The notes: generated by a model from the sequence alone, not told the origin. Numbered from the stretch's first letter, positions 12,301-23,916 are shown. The stretch: 43,611 nt of DNA from Nymphaea colorata (GCF_008831285.2 NW_022204664.1:1-43611); one strand, 5' to 3'. Made by a program: numbers and translations.

Positions 12301-12365
12301 CTCAAAATTACTGTTTGCTGTAAAGATAATACACAGAATAGTGTAAGGACGATAAAGCACTTCAT
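9324..12365 (-). CDS. Secreted CXCXC-repeat protein, array member 1 (longest)
   Basis: About 1010 aa. A signal peptide (MKCFIVLTLFCVLSLQQTV) is followed by a beta-rich domain of about 130 residues with ITADNSFSASLNGG, KCGMNVITITVVNQ and PAGLIFAVIQDQ; this pattern recalls galactose-binding-like jelly-roll folds (inference). Next comes a Cys-rich linker (CLPMY.QN.TTCLCQK), then about 33 modules of 21 residues alternating CPKVLPCPSGKVWNDT.CQC and CKKMVNCPECQVWNDT.CQC. The CxCxC spacing resembles the CXCXC repeat of Balbiani-ring proteins and the VEGF-C tail. TAA fills the Glu of NCPECQ, while the first module uses GAA there. One-base length differences between repeat copies shift the frame locally; the last reading (ECACKPISKYGNYDN) ends at TGA 9324-9326. 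Confidence 0.85.
9500..11570 (-). repeat. Homogenised 63/126-bp coding tandem repeat
   Basis: About 33 copies of a 63-bp cysteine module, mostly arranged as a two-module 126-bp unit. The start GACATGTGC recurs at 9687, 9750, 9876 and 10002, then regularly to 11572. Most copies look identical over the whole unit. A third module type (CPKVALCPECKVW) recurs near 9600, 10100 and 10730, giving a higher-order pattern. Copy number in an assembly is uncertain for such an array. Confidence 0.93.
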
Positions 12366-12421
12366 CGCTTATTAATTTTTGATTATAATATTGGATCATC
12401 CTTTGATTTAAAATTTGAAAA

Positions 12422-12427
12422 TACTGG
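12422..12427 (-). promoter_or_regulatory. Shared CCAGTA element, member 1
   Basis: CCAGTA on the coding strand, 57 bases upstream of the ATG, within AAAAAACCAGTATTTTC. Role in initiation is inferred from its recurrence across the array. Confidence 0.45.
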
Positions 12428-12966
12428 TTTTTTGTATAAAAAAGATTATAGGCTTGAGTAAATATGCAATTAATAGACAAGGGTACATGATTTTTACCTG
12501 GTTGCACATTAATTGACCGTCAATTTCAATTTAACCATCGCAGATCTTATGAAACTTCCTTTTTTCAGCGCTTAGCCTACTAAAACCATATCTTCAATAT
12601 TTGTTTATTAATCATATGAGCCTCAATATTGCAATTATGGTATGCAGGTTATGGTTTTGCACTAATATAATCAAGATTGGTACTATGCTTTATCAATTTC
12701 GAAAATCAAATGTATAAAATTGATAAAAAGAAAAGTCATTTTTCGGAATATCACTTGATTGTTCAGACAATATACTCTTGTTGGCCATATTCACAGCTTT
12801 TGTGCAAAATATGTTTTGTTTTTAGCACAACAACAAATTCGGATTATCGAAATGACTAGTTTAATAAAGGAATTATGTGTGTTACTTGATCCTTAACCCC
12901 ACTATTAAGGCCCTTCAGACCATTATTATCAAAAAGTAGAAAGAGTTATGCATCAATTAAACGTCT

Positions 12967-12995
12967 AAACTTCGAGGCTACATGCAAAAGATTCA
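12967..12995 (+). pseudogene. Fragment of ERI-1-like exonuclease
   Basis: About 20 of 25 bases match the motif I region of the intact exonuclease gene (LDFEATC coding sequence). Downstream similarity fades. The fragment sits between members 1 and 2, on the same side of the paralogue as the intact gene. Confidence 0.4.
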
Positions 12996-13230
12996 AAGTC
13001 GTTAGAAAAGCCATCGCCATCTATGCTAAGACATAGGTCATGAAAGCAGCTCAGGGAAGAAGGATTGCAAACATGTTGGTATAAGAAAATAGGAACTCAA
13101 GATTCTCACATAGCAAGGCTTTCGTCGAATCTTAAATCCAAACGTGGAAATAATTAAATCCTGTATAGATCTATCGTTATTTAATATTAAGGAAATTATA
13201 GTAAATGATTGAGTGTGGGAATCAAGTTTG

Positions 13231-14622
13231 TCATCTGCCGTTTCCATTTGCAACAATATTCTTTTTCTTGCATGCGCATTCATCTGAGTTCCAATATAGA
13301 GGTGGTGAGCACGTTAATACCCTTGGACAGACACATCTGCAAGTAGTGTCATCCCAGATATGGCACGATGAGCATTTTTATACTTTTGGACAGACACATT
13401 GGCAGGTAGAATCATCCCATACATGGCATGATGGGCATGTCAGTACTCTTGGGCATGTGCATTTGCAAAGACTATTATTCCATACATGGCAAGATGCGCA
13501 TTTTTATACTCTTGGGCAGACGCATTGGCAAGTTGTATTATCCCACACCTGATGTGATGGACATGTTAGCACTTTTGGGCAGACGCATTTGCAGGTAGAA
13601 TCATCCCAGATATGGCAAGATGCGCATTTCTATACTCTTGGGCAGGTACATTTGCAAAGGCTATTATCCCATACATGGCAAGATGCACATTTCTATACCT
13701 TTGAACAGACACACTGGCAGGTAGTATTATCCCAGGTTTGGGATGCTAGGCATGTCAGTACTCTTGGGCATGTGCATTTGCAAAGACTATTATTCCATAC
13801 ATGGCAAGATGCACATTTCTATACCTTTGGGCAGACACACTGGCAAAGGGCATCATCCCATACTTGGGGTGATGGGCAGGTGATTACTTTGGGACACTTC
13901 TTTTGGCAAAGACACGAGGTTGTATTTTGTGCATACATTGGAAGACAAGCAGCTGGCTTGCATTAGCAGGCACATTTATAAGCATTAAAGTATTGGTTAG
14001 CAGGGCATGTAAGAATATTTGGACATTTACAGCCACAAACTGGGTATCCAGACCATCTATACACAGAGTTAATCCAGTCACAACCACAAGAGTTGATACA
14101 CTCACACCGGCAGCTGGTTCTATTGTAGAAGGAAAGAGGTGTTAAGCAGCCGTAGCATTTTGACTGATCTTGAACAATCGCGAAGATCAATCCTGCTGGT
14201 GAGCCTGAATCTTGGTTGACTACTGTAATGGTTAGGACATTGATGCCACATTTAAGATTAGAAATGGCAAATTTGTATATCACCTTCCAGTTATTCCCAG
14301 TCATGGCTGCTCCTCCATTCAAGCTTGCTGAAAAGCTGTTATCGGCGGTTATGATCAAAGTAGCATCAGTTTGGCAGTCAGAATAAAATTGCGCGGAAAA
14401 AGTAGTCGTATCTCCGGCTGGCCAACTATCTCCACCACTCTTGTAGATCCATTGGGCATTGTAGCCTATGTAGTTTGGGTTATTGGTGGTATGATAAGTC
14501 TCGATAACTGTAGCATAGCCTGCTGGAGCAGTAACAAGAGTATTATCTATATTTGAGCTTAAAATCGCTGTTTGCTGTAAGGAAAACACACACAATAGAG
14601 CGAGAACGATTAGGCACTTCAT
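13231..14622 (-). CDS. Secreted CXCXC-repeat protein, array member 2
   Basis: Intact 463-aa frame in the UAR=Glu code. Signal peptide MKCLIVLALLCVFSLQQT, then the beta-rich domain (VIETYHTTNNPNYIGYNAQW, ITADNSFSASLNGGAAMTGN, KCGINVLTITVVNQ, PAGLIFAIVQDQ), the linker CYGC...CECINSCGC...CGCKC, and nine or more diverged 21-residue modules such as CPRVLTCPSCHVWDDSTCQC and CPKVEKCASCQIWDDSTCKC. Ends ECACKKKNIVANGNGR. Several modules have TAG or TAA at the V-E-K position. The modules are much more diverged than in member 1, so homogenisation is specific to that gene. Secretion and structural cross-linking through disulfides are inferred. Confidence 0.9.
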
Positions 14623-14675
14623 TAATTTTAAAATTAATTATAATCGTGGACGAAGCTTATGATTTAAATTAGAAA

Positions 14676-14681
14676 TACTGG
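14676..14681 (-). promoter_or_regulatory. Shared CCAGTA element, member 2
   Basis: Lies 54 bases upstream of the ATG, in AAAAAGCCAGTATTTCT; the surrounding bases also match member 1. Confidence 0.45.
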
Positions 14682-15200
14682 CTTTTTGAAAAAAAGCCAT
14701 TATATGACTGATCGAAAATGCAATCAAATAGAAGAGAAAAAGGCTCTTTTACAAGTATAAACATAAATTGATCATTAATTTAAATTTAACGACTTATCAA
14801 CCAACGAAACTTCCTTTTTAAACCTTCATCTTTGCTTAAGATTATATATTCAATAGTTATCATTACAACTTTAGGAAAGAATTTTGCTAATTTTTAGAGC
14901 AAACTATGATCGTATTGTTCCAAGATGCTTAAATTTTGATTATAGTCATTAATTTTTATGTAAAAGTCTAATTTTAAATCAGATAGTATAAAGCAATCAT
15001 ATTCTAAAAATCGCTGAAATCTAAAAAGTCATCTTCTTCTTATTTATTATGATAATTTATAAAAGAAACATTTTTATCTTGAGGTGCAACGATGAATTTA
15101 GGTAATCTGATAGACTGATTTAATAATTTGATTTACTCAATTCGAAACCTCGCTACAAAGATCTTCAGAGCTATAAATCCGAAACATAATAAGGATTATA

Positions 15201-15260
15201 TGCTATTTCCTTGTATTTAGACTTAGAATTAGCTTGCACTAAGGAAAGTAAGACCTATTA
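15201..15260 (+). pseudogene. Fragment of ERI-1-like exonuclease
   Basis: Reads YLDLELACTKESKTYE, which aligns with YLLVLDFEATCIKDQKIQP of the intact protein, then meets TGA and loses similarity. The catalytic Asp and Glu positions are still present but no further motifs follow. Confidence 0.45.
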
Positions 15261-15485
15261 ATGATTATAAATCAAGAGCTTCATGACATGACCACCCAGG
15301 AAGCATTCATGGAATATCCAACATCAAAGGGCCTTATTTTTGAGTTAATATAGGTGAAAAAGTGATCCAAATCAGACAAAAGGCTATCTAAAGCCAGGCA
15401 CAAAGGAGAGAATTAAACCAGGATAGGCCATCTCATCATAATAATTAATATGAAGAAAAATTTTGTAAATGATTGAATGGTATAA

Positions 15486-17974
15486 TCAGCGGCTATTTGC
15501 TTGTTAATCATGGATGATGATGCTCATCTTTGTGCATTGGCATTCATATTTGTTCCAAAACAATGGAGGAGAACATTTCTATACCGTTAAGCAGTCACAT
15601 TTACATGTGCTATCGTTCCATACTTGAGCTGAAGAGCACGTCATCACCTTGGGACAGGTGCATTTGCATAACTAGCTGCTCCATGCCAGAGGCTTCGAGC
15701 AAGCTAAGGTCTTCGGACAGAGACACTGGCAGGTGTTATCATTCCAGACCTGAACCGAAGAGCATGTAAGCATCTTTGGGCAGGCACATTTGCATTGTAG
15801 GTCATTCCAGGCTAGAGGCAATTGGCATGAATAGGAGTGGGATGAAGTTATTTTTGGACATACGCATAGACAGGTAGATTCGTTCCATATTTGGGGAGAC
15901 GTGCATGTCAAGACTTTAGGACAGGCGCATTTGCAAAATTAGCTGCTCCATATAAGGGGCAGGGAGCATTCTCGCATCTTTGGGCAAACACATTGGCAAA
16001 GATTATCGTTCCATACTTGGACTGAAGTGCATGCCGATATCTTTGGGCAGGCACACTTGCAAAGAGAGCTACTCCATTATAAGGGTAATTTGCACTCCTT
16101 TTTCTTTTAACAACCACATGAACAAAGATTATCGTTCCATATTTGAGGTTATTTGCATGTAAGTACATTAGGGCAGGTGCATTTGCACTGGGAATCACTC
16201 CAGGTCAAGGGCATAGAACATGTAGTAACCTTTGGACAGATACACTAGCAAGTACTATCGTTCCATACTTGAGCTGAAGAGCACGTCATCACCTTGGGAC
16301 AGGTGCATTTGCATAACTAGCTGCTCCATGCCAGAGGCTTCGAGCAAGCTAAGGTCTTCGGACAGAGACACTGGCAGGTGTTATCATTCCAGACCTGAAC
16401 CGAAGAGCATGTAAGCATCTTTGGGCAGGCACATTTGCATTGTAGGTCATTCCAGGCTAGGGCAGTTCACATGAAGTTACTTTTGGACATACGCATTGAC
16501 AGGTAGATTCGTTCCATATTTGGGGAGACGTGCATGTCAAGGCCTTAGGACAGGCGCATTTGCAATTGAAACTGTCCCATGCCAGAGGCATCGAACAATC
16601 TAACACCTTTGGGCATACACATTGGCAAGCCTTATCACTCCATACTTGGACTGAAGAACATGCCAATTTGTTTAGGCAACCGCATTCACAAGTACTATCG
16701 TCCCACTTTTGAGATGAAGTGCATACTGGTGCTTTTGGACATCCACATTTGCACTGAGTATCATTCCATACCTGATGCTATGAACATTTCAAAACTTTAG
16801 CACAGATACACTTACATTCAGAATCACTCCAAACCTGGAGCAATGTGCAGGTTTTAACTTTAGGACAGATACATTTACATTTAGAATCGCTCCATAACTG
16901 AGATTATGTGCATGTTAGCACCTTAGGACAGGCACACTTACATTGAGAATTGTCCCATGCTTGTGGTAATTAGCAAGTGGTGATTTTTGGACATTTGCAT
17001 TTGCAAAGGTTGTCATTCCAAATCTGAGGGGAATTACATGTAAGGACTTTTGAACAAGCGCACTTACAATAAGAATTGTCCCATACTTGTGGTGATTAGC
17101 AAGTGGTGACTTTGGGACACTTACATTTGCAAACGCTATCATTCCAAATTTGAGGGGATGTGCATGTCAAAACCTTTGGACAGACGCATTTGCATTTAGA
17201 ATCACTCCAAACTTGGGGCAACGTGCACTTTATGCCTTTGCATCTCTTTTAGCAAAGGCAAGTTGTTGTATTCTGGAAATAGCCTGGCAGACAGGCGACA
17301 GGATTGCATTCACAGGCACATATATCAGCATTGTAGTATTGGTTTTTATCTTAGGGGCATGTGAGATTTTTACCACACTTGCATCCGCAGATGGGGTATT
17401 CGTGCCATATATATTTAGGATGAACTGATGTACACATACACTTGTCTACACATTCACACTTGCATGTCTTTTTGTTGTAAAAAGATAAGGTTGTCAGACA
17501 GTTATAACACACTGACTTGTCTTGAGTGACAGCGAAGATCAGGCCAGCAGGAGAACCTTTGTCCTTGTTGGTCACGGTTATTGTTATAACATTGACACCG
17601 CATTTAAGAGTGGAAAGAGTAAATTTGTATATTTTGGACCAGTTATTTCCGGTCATAGCAGGTCCATCATTCAAACTAGCTGTGAAGCTATTGTCAGCTG
17701 TGATGATGAGTGTGGCGTTACTTTGGCAATCAGCATAAAATGTTGTATAGAAACTGGCCATATCTCCAGCAGGCCAAGAATCAGACCCATTTTTGTAGAT
17801 CCATTTTGCTCCAGCGCCAATAAAGTTAGGGTAATTGATGCCATGGTATTTTTCGATAGCAGTTATATATCCTTCTGGTGCAGTTATAAGTGTATTTTCT
17901 GGACTTGAGCTTAAAAGCACCGTCTGTTGAAAAGACAAAGTGCACAATAACGCAATGATGATTAAGATCCTCAT
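15486..17974 (-). CDS. Secreted CXCXC-repeat protein, array member 3
   Basis: About 830 aa. Start chosen at MRILIIIALLCTLSFQQTV to match the paralogues; an upstream in-frame ATG at 18001 would add nine residues. The beta-rich domain (ITADNSFTASLNDGPAMTGN, KCGVNVITITVTNKDKG, PAGLIFAVTQDK) is followed by CYNC..CKCECVDKCMC..CGCKCGKNLTC and about 27 diverged modules (CPKVLTCTSPQIWNESTCQC, CKLPLEWSSSLCKCACPK and others). Ends ECQCTKMSIIIHDEQANSR then TGA. The total length is not a multiple of three, so one net one-base shift exists. It contains an exact internal duplication of about 206 bp. Confidence 0.86.
15610..15815 (-). repeat. Internal duplication, copy a
   Basis: Appears identical to 16255-16460, 645 bases apart (215 codons, a whole number of modules plus linker). 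Lies within member 3. Confidence 0.9.
16255..16460 (-). repeat. Internal duplication, copy b
   Basis: Second copy of the 15610-15815 block. Similarity continues beyond it to about 16545 with small indels. Confidence 0.9.
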
Positions 17975-18986
17975 GCAAAGATTTAGAATGATTATAAACA
18001 TTCATCAGAGCTTGCACCTAAGGATAAGAGCTTGAATTTTTCAGATTTAAACCTACTGGATCTTAACAAAAATTATTATAAGTTTAATCGATTAATCAGC
18101 AAGAAGTGATTAAACATCAGCTTTATTTGCTCCAACAATCGATAAGCATTCATTTTTAATAAAACGACTAATAAAGAATACACAAAAATTATCGATGTCA
18201 TGCCACTTTTTTTTTGTCTTCAGCAAAAAGTCTACAAAAATCGTTATTAAGCTCACTGAAACTTATATTCAATTGATATCTCGCTTAAGGTATGACTATT
18301 TATAAAGATAAAAGAAAAATAGCTTTGATGATCTCTTTCTTTTCTAAATACTTTGCTAAAATGTATGAAAAAAAGCTGCAATTATAAACAAAGGACTATG
18401 AATAGCTTGCAGTTTCAACGATAAACACGAAAAATCATTCCGTGATACATATGCAGGAAAATTAATATTCAAATTTAATAGAAAACATATAATCAGCGAT
18501 TAATCTTTCGACAAAATATAGAAAGAAAAAATAGCTTTGAGAGTTAAAGTATTTGCTTAAATCAAGAAATCTTTTATTGCATTCTGTTTTTGATTAATTA
18601 TTGTAAAAAGATGTATAAAGCATTTCTGTGAGAACTATATATTTGCATGGCCAGAATAATTAAGCTAATGATGATGTTTGTTTGGATCGATTTGTTTGAG
18701 CTACTGAGATCATATTTTAAGAGCCAATATGTCCTAAGTGCTAACTATCAGCCTGAAGCTTCTACGCGTCTTGTATAGATCATCGAAAAACTAAGAAATA
18801 CTCAGGATTTTCATCAATCATATCACCAATATTAGCTTGACATTTTAGATTTTTCAAGCAAAATTGAAGGTTACATGCATCAAATATTCGTCATTTATCA
18901 TTGATTAGACGATTTTAGTTTGAAAACCACTTAAGATCAGTCTATATTAGAAAATGAAAATTTAGTATAATGATAAAGTGGCTCAA
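17975..18986. other. Intergenic spacer
   Basis: AT-rich spacer of about 1 kb holding the promoter of member 3. The stretch near 18300-18370 resembles 20630-20700 upstream of member 4 (AGAAAAATAGC.TTGA), so the spacers are themselves duplicates. A weak echo of the exonuclease motif (TTAGATTTT...ACATGCATCAA, near 18845-18885) is too degraded to call. No gene seen. Confidence 0.45.
18054..18059 (-). promoter_or_regulatory. Shared CCAGTA element, member 3
   Basis: Coding strand GATCCAGTAGG, 80 bases upstream of the ATG, the most distant of the set. Confidence 0.35.
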
Positions 18987-20326
18987 TCAAGGGCTATCAT
19001 CTTTCTAATCATGAACAATGATATTCATTTTCGTACATTAGCATTGGAATTTGTTCCAGAATAACGGGGGTGAGCATGACAATACTTTAGGGCAGGCACA
19101 CTGGCAAGTAGTATCACTCCAGACTTGTTTTGGCCATTTACATGTCAAAACTTTTGGACAAGCACATTTGCATTGAGAGTCGTTCCATACAAGGGGTAAT
19201 TTGCAGGTTATCACTTTTGGACAGGTACATTTGCAAAGGTCTTCATTCCAAACCTGAGGGGAAGTCATATCAGAACCTTTGGACAAACGCATTTACATTT
19301 GGAATCACTCCAAATTTGAGGTGAGTCGCAAGTAGTTATTTTGGGACAAACGCACCGACACTGAGAGCTGTTCCAGATCTGAGGGGATGTGCATGTCAAG
19401 ACTTTGGGACAGATACACTTGCACTGGGAATCGCTCCAAATTTGGGGTGATGTGCAGCTAGTAACTTTCGGACAAACGCAGTCGCAAAGAGTTTCGTTCC
19501 ATACTTGGGGTGGTGTGCAAATTTTTACAATAGGGCATACACATTTGCAAAGGGTGCTGCTCCAGACGTGGTTCTTGGTGCAGGCGATGACATCTATACA
19601 CCTCTTTTGACACAGACATGAAGTCGAATTCTGGAAATAGCCTGGTAAGCAAGCGACAGGGTTGCACTCGCAGGCACAAGTATCAGCGTTATAGTATTTT
19701 TTAGGAGGACACGTGAGGACAGATCCGCACTTGCATCCGCAAATGGGGTAGTTGAACCATTGATAACGGGGGTTAATCGATGTGCACAAGCACCTGTCCA
19801 CACACTCACACTTGCATGTCTTTTTGTTGTAGAATGAAAGAGATGTTAGGCATTTATAACAAGCTGACTGGTCTTGAGTGACAGCGAAGATCAGGGCAGC
19901 AGGAGAGCCTTTATCTTGGTTGGTCACAGTTATGGTTATAATATTGACACCACATTTGAGATTTGTAAGGGTGAATTTGTAGATTTGGTACCAGCTGTTT
20001 CCGGTCATAGCAGCACCTCCATTCAGGCGTGCTGTAAAGCTATTATCAGCCGTGATGATGAGGACTGCATTGCTTTGGCAGTCAGCATAGAACTATGTGT
20101 AAAAACTGGCAGTATCTCCGACCGGCCAACTATCTCCTCCACTCTTGTAGATCCATTGGGCATTGTAGCCGATGTAGTTTGGGTTTACCGAGGTATGATA
20201 AGCTTCGATGACGGTTGAATGCCCAGCAGGTGCTGTCACAAGTGTATTGACCGCATTTGAGCTTAAAAGCACTGTCTGTTGCAAGGAAAACGTGCAGAGT
20301 AATGCAATGATCACAACTATCTTCAT
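18987..20326 (-). CDS. Secreted CXCXC-repeat protein, array member 4
   Basis: About 446 aa. MKIVVIIALLCTFSLQQTV signal peptide, then the beta-rich domain (NPNYIGYNAQWIYKSGGDSW, ITADNSF, MTGNSWYQIYKF, KCGVNIITITVTNQDKG), the linker CYKC..CKCECVDRCLC..CGCKCGSVLTC and about ten modules (CPKVTSCTSPQIWSDSQCKC and similar). Ends FQCECTKMNIIVHDEKDDSP. A one-base shift lies near 19270-19290, between modules that are otherwise regular. Closest relative in the window is member 3, both in the linker and in the C-terminal tail. Confidence 0.88.
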
Positions 20327-21268
20327 AGCAAGGTTCAAATTGATTATATTAATAGCTAGGAGCTTGGGATTTTAAGATTTGAGTATACTGAATCCTGGTA
20401 GAAATCATTATAAGTTTTTGTAAAAACCCAACTAATTGTGAGAAAAAGATACCTTTTATCTGTTTGTGCAGCAAATAGGGATCGTTTTGGATTAAACGAT
20501 GCATAAACATACCAAAATTACCATTATTTGAACTTGGTGCTTTCTGTTTCAGCAAGAGATATAAGGAAATTGGTATTAGCTGGTATGAATGCAGTTGGTA
20601 AGCACATTCTGAACTAAATCTTGATTATTTATCAAAAAGATAGAAAAATAGCCTTGAAAGCCATTATTCTTTTCTAATTTGCTTTATAAAAAAACCGATA
20701 ATTGAAAAATTTCTTTATTTCCAAACAAAAAAGAACGATTAAGAGAGTGGTTACTTTGACAAACTTGAGAATATATTTAAATATTAGTTATTTGCTGGTG
20801 TTTAAGATGAGAGAATTAATATATGGTCAAAATGAAATAAAGATTGGAAAAAACTATTTGCGAGCTAAAATATATAAGGTATTAAAAGATAATTAGTCTT
20901 TTGATCCAGATTGATGGTAAAATATAAGGATTTACATGCTCAAATAGGCTTTAGGAGAATTTGAAAACCAACTGTTAAGATTTCGTATGAATATGCTAAT
21001 TATTTATGTTCATGAGGGTATGAGTATCAGCTTTTTGGCTTATAGACAATATAAAAAATATGAGAGCATCGGTAAAGATCAGCATTTACAAATTAATTTT
21101 TATTTTATCAACTATATTTTTAAGAAAATTATGCGGAAAAATCATCAGAATTTCAGCGCCATTCGTCCTCGAGTGTCTTTTTCATTTTCAAATAAAGCAT
21201 GGGAATGTTTGTGAGTTTTTTTCGATCAAACAATCTCTTGCTTCCACGATTATTGCTTTATAAATCCT
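20327..21268. other. Intergenic spacer
   Basis: Promoter of member 4 (a degenerate CAGTATAC lies near 20385) and AT-rich DNA related to the preceding spacer. No convincing gene: open frames here are long only because TGA is the sole stop. Confidence 0.45.
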
Positions 21269-21907
21269 TCAAAATCGATTCCATACTGAGGATGGACCTC
21301 CTAACTTGCGAAAAATCGAAGCTGGAGTTACATAAAAACTCTTGAGTGACCTCGAAAGCATCTGTCTTTATCTAATTTGTGGGAATTTAGCAATGATTTC
21401 TTATGATCTACTCCTTTGCCGATCAAGTAGACCGGGTATATTTAGAGAATCAGAATCGTTTTCGTTTACACTTTGTAGCTCCTTTTTTCTAGAGTCATCT
21501 TCGATGATTCTTATTTTGACTGTTTCGTTCTCTTAAAAAGTCATCTTCTTTAGAAGTAAATTTAGCTATGTCTCGTTCATCTTTAACTAGTTGATACCGT
21601 CACTGTTTCCTTCTTTTTTGGATGATTGCTTATTAACAAGAAACATTATGGACTCAGGTGGAAGATTAACCATCAATTCGCGATGTATCTGCTGAAAGTT
21701 GATAGGTCTATCCTTCCAAAACCGATACTTTTTATGCCGATTTTGGTAGCTTATCTTCAGGTAACAGTTCATTATTATTTTTATTATTTAAGTACAGTAT
21801 CAACTCAACCAAATGATCATCATTTATCGAGATTCCATATCTTTTATAGTCCAATCTAGTAAAAATTCTGCATAGCCAAGGATGATAGCTTGATCAAAGA
21901 AATCCAT
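21269..21907 (-). CDS. Hypothetical protein, about 210 aa
   Basis: The only unrelated gene inside the cysteine-rich array. ATG at 21907 opens MDFFDQAIILGYAEFLLDW, followed by INDDHLVELILYLNNKNNN after a one-base shift. A second shift near 21680 leads to ESIMFLVNKQSSKKEG, then a clean C-terminal run, NETVKIRIIEDDSRKKELQ to SFYVTPASIFRKLGGPSS, ending in TGA at 21269-21271. Acidic and Ser-rich, with no signal peptide or membrane span; family not recognised. Probably cytosolic or nuclear, unlike its neighbours. It is invisible under the standard code because TAA and TAG interrupt it. Confidence 0.55.
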
Positions 21908-22017
21908 GAAATTTTAGAATGCTTATGATGGATATTTTAAAATGTTAAATTCAATTAGAGTAGAAGAGGTTGGGCTGAGGCAAGAAAAAAAATGAAAAGT
22001 ATAGAAGTAGTAAGCGA

Positions 22018-22906
22018 TCAGGTAGCGACATTATGATTTGGGTCGTTGCAAATAAAGCTGCAGGTGCAAGTTTCTTCGTTCCATCTCATTGTGGATGGGC
22101 ATGCAATAATCGGTATGGGGCATACACAACTGCATGAACTTGAGCTCCAAAACTTCCCTCTAGGGCAAGCGTAGGTCTGAACACATTGCTTTGTGCATTC
22201 GCAAGTCTTCTTGTCTTGGGAGTAGCCAGGGAGGCAGGCAACAGTTTGCATTTGCATGAGCAACTAGGTTCGTACCAGTATCTGTTGGAGGCGCATTCCT
22301 GGGGGAAGGCGCACTTGCAGCCGCAAGTGGGATAGTCGAACCAGGAATAAAGTGGGCTGTTTGATCTGCATTTGCACCCTTAAAGGCACTCGCACTTACA
22401 GGTGTCCCTGTTGTAGAATGACAAGGCAGATTTGCAAGCATAGCAGCCAGACTGGTCTTGAACAACAGCGAATATGACAGATGCGGGGCTGTTTGCATCT
22501 TGTTGGTCACATTGATGGTGAGGGTGTTGATTCCGCATTGAATGTTTCTGAGGTCGAACTTATAGATGTGTCTCCAGTTATCTCCTGTCACGGCTGCGCC
22601 TCCGTTTAAGCTGGCTGAGAAGACGTTATCGGCAGTGATGATGAGTGTACCTTGATTGGTGCAGTCAGAGGCGAACTGAGCCTGGAAAACAGCGAAATCA
22701 CCATCAGGCCAGGAGGCGGGTCCTGTTTTCCATAGCCACTGTGCGGAATAGGAAATGTAGTTTGGTTGGTTGGTGTTGTGATAGCTCTCAGGTGCTATGG
22801 TCGTTCCCGCAGGGAAGGTGATGATGGTGTTAGAGGTACTCGAGCTCAATAGTACAGCCTGCTGCAGTGCGACCATACACAAGAGGGCGAATAAGACGAT
22901 CTTCAT
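22018..22906 (-). CDS. Secreted CXCXC protein, array member 5 (short type)
   Basis: First of the short members (about 297 aa). MKIVLFALLCMVALQQAVLL, beta-rich domain (NTNQPNYISYSAQWLWKTGP, ITADNVFSASLNGGAAVTGD, QCGINTLTINVTN), then after a one-base shift near 22495 CYACKSALSFYNRDTCKCEC, WFDYPTCGCKC, CSCKC, TVACLPGYSQDKKTCECTKQ and CVQTYACPRGKFWSSSSCSC. Ends RWNEETCTCSFICNDPNHNV then TGA. A second shift falls near 22260. Codon use is distinctly richer in G and C than in members 1-4, as in member 7. Confidence 0.85.
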
Positions 22907-23916
22907 TCTTCTAAATGTTCTTTATATAGATTTCGAAGCCATTCACGACATATAAGGTCCATATTACTGGGTTTTAGAAAAAAGAAAAAAAGACCTTAAA
23001 TCATACAATTAAGCATACAATTCATCTCAGGAACGAATGGGGACTCCGTTAATAAGCCTATATTTAATATTATTCCCACCATTTGCTTATTTCCCGTTTT
23101 TCCATAACGTTAAAATACTTATCGAAATATGAAATCTATAGAATATCAACGTTCGAAAAAATAATGTTGCCTCTTTCATCAAGTAACATGTTTTTGTACA
23201 GTCAAGATCATGATTTTCTTTATCATTAAGGTAGACAACTTTTCCATGAGTGTTAACTTTTTCATGAGTGTTTATAGTTCTTCCCTATTCTAAACTAAAT
23301 TCTAAAATTGCCTGTTTATATAAGAACCCTATTTGCAGCAAAATCGCATAAATAATGATTTTACATGCCTCAAGATATTGCTACAATAGATTTTTTAAAA
23401 AAGATGGACTTGCGATTGTATTAATGGCAAGAATTATGTTTAACTAAAAGTATACCGGAAAAGTTAGCAAGTAACGCCTAATTGAATCATTAAAATCAGT
23501 TAGAAAAACACCATTTTCATTTCCTAACACCAATTTCAGCATTAAAGTAAGATTTATTCCTATTTGATTAGCTTAACAAAGAATTCAGTTTTAAATGCAA
23601 AGAGGTCAAGCATTTATATCTATGACGTAAGGTTCGAAAAGCCCAGTAGCCTAGTTCTCTTACGTTATGCGATTAAATGATCTTTTTAGCTGACGAAAAT
23701 CTCAGATGATATAAGGGATCATAGAGCTCGTCAAGATCGCCAACTCTAAATATGTTTGAAGGCATATTTGCATGTTTTTTGTGCAACTTATAGGAGGCTC
23801 GCATGCAGCTATGGATTGGCTCTCTCAGATCATCATCAATCTTTTTCTTCTGCAATCTTACCTTCAAACAAACTTATTAATTTACTTATAGATAATATGT
23901 TTGCCAGGATAAAAGA
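22907..23916. other. Intergenic spacer
   Basis: About 1 kb, AT-rich, with the promoter of member 5 at its left end. A 96-codon frame on the minus strand (ATG 23804 to TGA 23517, with FRVGDLDELYDPLYHLRF) is protein-like but unsupported by any other sign. Confidence 0.4.
22965..22970 (-). promoter_or_regulatory. Shared CCAGTA element, member 5
   Basis: Coding strand AAAACCCAGTAATATGG, 59 bases upstream of the ATG. Confidence 0.45.

Larger units (their letters stand above)
12366..13230. other. Intergenic spacer with exonuclease-gene remnant
   Basis: Contains the promoter of array member 1. Near 12967-12995 there is a short match to the exonuclease motif I coding sequence (CTTCGAGGCTACATGCA, readable as NFEATC). 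The rest is AT-rich without a recognisable gene. The bases just beyond the stop of member 2 (TGATTGAGTG) match those beyond member 1. Confidence 0.5.
14623..15485. other. Intergenic spacer with second exonuclease remnant
   Basis: Promoter of member 2 plus AT-rich sequence; a degraded exonuclease segment lies near 15201-15260. No intact gene seen. Confidence 0.5.

Noticed and set aside
20702-21263. Small plus-strand frames in the spacer left of the 21.3-kb gene
   Set aside because: Low-complexity Lys/Ile/Asn-rich translations of AT-rich DNA, and the spacer itself is related to the 18.3-18.9 kb spacer without conserved coding.
22160-22906. Short introns as the cause of the frame changes
   Set aside because: Breaks usually need a single base to restore the motif, without a consistent GT...AG segment between the two frames; other paralogues are colinear without a gap.
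23517-23804. 96-codon minus-strand frame as a gene
   Set aside because: With only TGA as stop, frames of this size are expected by chance; no homology, paralogue or upstream element supports it.
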